Made by a program: the position numbers and the translations under genes | NCBI RefSeq assembly: GCF_031846645.1 | Contig: NZ_JAVRHN010000010.1 | Location: forward strand, 1-64,000 | Direction: 5' to 3' | Source: Autumnicola psychrophila | GTDB taxonomy: Bacteria > Bacteroidota > Bacteroidia > Flavobacteriales > Flavobacteriaceae | DNA length: 64,000 nt | In this document: positions 61,265 through 64,000 of the stretch, piece after piece | Numbering within the stretch: the first letter of the stretch is position 1 | How the letters are laid out: each line of letters starts with the position of its first letter | The notes under the pieces: model-generated | The model's input: the letters and a program-made list of their open reading frames with translations, nothing else | The model's database searches: none | Told to the model about the DNA's origin: nothing

Positions 61265-62513
61265 AACTGTTGATTTTTGTAAGTGTTCTTTTGAACCTAT
61301 CCCTCTTCATTTTCTCCTTACCTAGTAACATCAGGTTCCTTAGCAATTGATCCAATTTATGAAACAAGCTGGAATCCAATTTGTTGTGAGGATAGCCAGA
61401 ATCTTTTTTATTATGAGCCAAGTTTAGCTGTTTTAAATTGATTACTCCTAAAATAAAAAATATTGGTGCTACAGCTAAATCAAACATTTGCACTCCAAAT
61501 AACCATATAAAAATGGATACAAATACTGAAACTAACAGGATAGAGGCTAAAATCTTGTTCGATTTATTTTTTATGATGTATGGAATGTAAACCAAATATA
61601 AAGGATTACACCAAATAATATTCATATTAAATTTAACCTCTGGATGTTCTGAGAAAATCCATATTATTGATAATAACGATCCAATCACACCAATTGAAAA
61701 GCAAATCATCAAAACTATGGGGTTAGGAAACCAGTATAAGATTATTAAAAGTAAAAGTGTGAATACAACTACAGGAGAAAACCAATTGAAAATATTGAAT
61801 TTATCTTTAACCAGCACATCGTTTAATACCTGTTCTGATTTTACCAGCTTTTTCCCTTGGAGAAAGGAATTCCCAACTTGTTTTTTTAGGAATTTTGGTA
61901 AAAACATACGCTGTAATGTATTGGTTTTTTTATCCAATGATTTCCCCAACATTAAATTAATTCCGAACCTAAGCCAAAGCTTTTCTCCAAGGTAAGAATT
62001 AATCAATTCCCTATTTGTTTTTTTTATTTTATGATCCGGGAATTTAACACCTACTTCAAGTAACAGATCACGAATTTCTGTAGAACAATTTTTTTCCAAA
62101 AAAGAATACAAGTAATATCTATTTTCTGGTCTGTACAAAAAATTTAATTTTTCTAGGAACTCATTTTTTTCTTGTTTGCCAAGATTTAATTTCTGCTCAA
62201 TTACAGTTCGGTTTCCACGAGTATATTCATTAATGAAATCTTCAGTTTGATGGATCCCTAATCTATATTTTAATTTTCCTTTAATAAATTTCAACGTAAA
62301 ATTAGGAGTATCAAAATCAAACATACCGAAATTATAAATTTTATCTATACCATTTTCTTTGTCGAAAATCCTGATGGCGCTATGACCAAAGGCAGAGTAG
62401 ATTTCATTGCCAGGTGAACAAGTTAAGATACTGATTTCAATAGAATCTTTTGCAGAGCATAACTGACTTACAAAAAAGATTAATATGAAAATTAGTTTTT
62501 TCAATATTTCCAT
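61242..62513 (-). CDS. DUF4105/Lnb N-terminal domain membrane protein
   Basis: A 423-residue protein with a signal peptide (to about residue 21). The Lnb (DUF4105) domain, cysteine-hydrolase-like, covers about 25-175: F-G-H-S-A-I-R-I-F (active-site His near 42) and E-K-N-C-S-T-E-I-R-D (Cys near 145). The second half has about five membrane segments (about 245-370). Lnb enzymes transfer acyl groups in lipoprotein maturation in some Firmicutes, but a similar domain is widespread in Bacteroidota with unknown substrate. H and C are both present, so it may be active. Confidence 0.85.
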   Translation of the reverse strand: MEILKKLIFILIFFVSQLCSAKDSIEISILTCSPGNEIYSAFGHSAIRIFDKENGIDKIYNFGMFDFDTPNFTLKFIKGKLKYRLGIHQTEDFINEYTRGNRTVIEQKLNLGKQEKNEFLEKLNFLYRPENRYYLYSFLEKNCSTEIRDLLLEVGVKFPDHKIKKTNRELINSYLGEKLWLRFGINLMLGKSLDKKTNTLQRMFLPKFLKKQVGNSFLQGKKLVKSEQVLNDVLVKDKFNIFNWFSPVVVFTLLLLIILYWFPNPIVLMICFSIGVIGSLLSIIWIFSEHPEVKFNMNIIWCNPLYLVYIPYIIKNKSNKILASILLVSVFVSIFIWLFGVQMFDLAVAPIFFILGVINLKQLNLAHNKKDSGYPHNKLDSSLFHKLDQLLRNLMLLGKEKMKRDRFKRTLTKINSYVCKSKR

Positions 62514-62760
62514 TATTTAACTTCAGTAAGTTATCCTAATCGGTGTAGGGAAAAGATAGGAGGACCAATTAATTTCTTTAACCTTACTAGTTGAAAGTGT
62601 AAAAACAAATTTCGAAACATAAGAAACCTTTTTTAAAGATTTAGCTATCATTAAATTGTACTCCACCTTGAGTCAAGGACTACAGTTTTTCGAACTGCTC
62701 CAGTAATTACAGGGACATCAGCCAACTAGTTAATTTGATAAAAAATTTAGATTATTTTTA

Positions 62761-63025
62761 CTATCTATAGACTTTCTTACGTACTGCATTTATATACCAC
62801 AAGCCCAGGATAAGTATCAACAAAATGCTCTGCCCCAAAATAGATTCCACGGTAGGATAAATCCCCAACTACTCTATTCTCATTTGATACGGAATCATAG
62901 TAGCAGAGAGTAAACCCGATTCTTGAATAGTGTATACCTTTTCCTATAAGTATGATAGCAAGCAGGGTGATCATCCAGGACGAATACCGGAACAGCTGTC
63001 TTACGGGTATTTGTTGATTTTTTCC
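62761..63025 (-). pseudogene. remnant of a second FTR1-type iron permease
   Basis: In one frame the sequence encodes P-V-R-Q-L-F-R-Y-S-S-W, then M-I-T-L-L-A-I-I-L-I-G-K-G-I, matching the L-P-I-G-K-F-F-K...A-L-A-I-V-L-T-G-K-G-I part of the intact FTR1 next door. After the G-K-G-I the frame must shift by one to continue Q-E-S-G-L-L...M-R-I-E, where an in-frame stop follows, then L-G-I-Y-P-T-V-E-S-I-L. So it has a frameshift and a nonsense codon. Only the C-terminal about 80 residues of a copy remain, directly after the intact gene. Confidence 0.8.
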
Positions 63026-63028
63026 ATT

Positions 63029-64000
63029 TTATTCTTCTGTAACGAATTCTCGTGAGGATTGCAGATTACCTTTTTGATTTCGATTCCGCCAATGGAAAAA
63101 TATTATAATGACAAGTACAAGGAGCTGCGCCAGGATGGACTGTAAATTCGGGTAAATCCCCAATAGTTCTATACGGGGAGCAAAATCTATGGGTGAAATT
63201 GGGATGTAACCTACTTCCTGAAAGGCCATAATTCCTTTGCCTGTCAAAACAATTGCCAAGGCTGCTACCATATAGGAAGCCAATTTGAAGAATTTTCCTA
63301 TAGGTAGTTCTTTAGTAAATTTCACAAACACGATTGTTATAATGGCTATTATAATAACGGAAGTCAATAAGGCCCAGTTAATAGCAGAATTTGCGACATC
63401 GGGATTGCTCAGTTTCAGCGATGAAAGAAACAGGACCACTTCAAAAGCTTCCCTGAACACCACGATGAATGAGAAAATAAACAAGCCTATCCCATTTCCG
63501 GTTTCTGAAATGCGGTTTATTTTATTTTTTATGAAGTGTTTCCACTTCGATATTTCAGAATGGGAATGAAGCCAAACACCTGCAAAGAGCAACACCAGCA
63601 CAGCCAGAATAGCTCCAACACCTTCCATCAATTCTCTTGATGCTCCGCTTAAATTGATGAGTTTATCTACAAAAAACCAACTCACCACACCGATTAGTAC
63701 GGCCAAAATCCATCCGGAATGTACGGCTACCACTGCGCGTTTAATTTTCATAGGTTTTAGAACACGGAGAATAATGAGGATAATCAGCAATGCTTCTAAT
63801 GCCTCCCTGATAAGGATTGATAATGCAGCACCATAAATAAATGCAAAGGAATAGTCCCTTTCTGCTAATATAGACTTAGCCGAATTTATTTCTTTTTTTA
63901 GGGAATTATAATACTTTTCCGCACCTATTTTGTTGTTGTTTTGAAGTGCCTTTCGGTAAGCAATCATATCCCTCTCAATATCTCTCACCAATGAAGGCGC
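63029..64000 (-). CDS. FTR1 family iron permease, N terminus beyond the window
   Basis: The visible part has at least 323 residues with about seven membrane segments. Both R-E-x-x-E motifs are seen: R-E-A-L-E-A-L-L (about residue 62) and R-E-A-F-E-V-V-L-F (about 175), the hallmark of FTR1/EfeU. The frame remains open through the window edge, so an N-terminal extracytoplasmic domain likely continues on the right. In this family it often carries a c-type-cytochrome or periplasmic domain. It would bring iron across the inner membrane. A frame-shifted second copy lies directly downstream. Confidence 0.9.
   Translation of the reverse strand, partial: APSLVRDIERDMIAYRKALQNNNKIGAEKYYNSLKKEINSAKSILAERDYSFAFIYGAALSILIREALEALLIILIILRVLKPMKIKRAVVAVHSGWILAVLIGVVSWFFVDKLINLSGASRELMEGVGAILAVLVLLFAGVWLHSHSEISKWKHFIKNKINRISETGNGIGLFIFSFIVVFREAFEVVLFLSSLKLSNPDVANSAINWALLTSVIIIAIITIVFVKFTKELPIGKFFKLASYMVAALAIVLTGKGIMAFQEVGYIPISPIDFAPRIELLGIYPNLQSILAQLLVLVIIIFFHWRNRNQKGNLQSSREFVTEE

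Overview
The window looks like a chromosomal stretch of a Bacteroidota bacterium, most likely a marine-type Flavobacteriaceae. The signs are low G+C, several starts preceded by TAnnTTTG-type -7 boxes, and family-typical genes: a TamB/LptD pair, DUF4159, DUF2062-glycosyltransferase, the Lnb/DUF4105 family, and a CTnDOT-type tra set with RteC.

Region 1 (1-8030) holds the most unusual content. A tyrosine recombinase (2429-3553) is followed, in its own transcription direction, by an array of cassettes. The cassettes are separated by three imperfectly palindromic sites of about 131 nt that behave like integron attC sites: the first 7-10 bases of each cassette are complementary to the bases that open the attC closing the same cassette. 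Two cassettes carry genes (a lipoprotein and a two-gene membrane/soluble pair) and two carry none. A further cassette, with a HigB-HigA toxin-antitoxin pair and a decayed attC, sits alone at 7141-8004. In between lie a Zn-ribbon protein, a DUF418 membrane protein and an alpha/beta hydrolase.

Region 2 (8100-34225) is ordinary chromosome. It has an outer-membrane porin divergent from cobA and moaA (siroheme and molybdenum cofactor, suggestive of nitrate/nitrite use); an operon of amidase, MCE protein and two iron-sulfur proteins; divergent lptD; ridA; pfkA-mgsA; a probable small RNA with terminator; tamB divergent from tsaD-rsmE; DUF4159, a TrmH-type methylase, an AI-2E-type permease and a THUMP-like methylase; and three genes that resemble part of a flexirubin/aryl-polyene pigment cluster.

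Region 3 (34568-about 56100) starts with tRNA-Ser(GCT) and tRNA-Pro(TGG), followed at once by a compact integrative conjugative element. It carries integrase, DUF932, SSB, the mobilization set BfmA/relaxase/coupling protein with a candidate oriT, a Schlafen-like ATP-binding protein, and a leftward tra operon (traE, F, G, I, J, K, M, N). It also has a peptidoglycan amidase, a replication/helicase-loader pair, an excisionase-like protein and RteC. Repeated motifs (TTTGACTTTCG and CCGTA/TACGG palindromes) sit at its control points. No right attachment site was found, so its right end is open.

Region 4 (56126-64000) carries a membrane LuxR-type regulator overlapping a short asparaginase-like gene, an ACR3-like permease, a cation transporter, a STAS/SEC14-type protein, a Ca/Na exchanger, an Lnb-type (DUF4105) membrane protein, a decayed FTR1 copy, and an FTR1 iron permease cut by the window edge. 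It may be cargo of the element or host chromosome.
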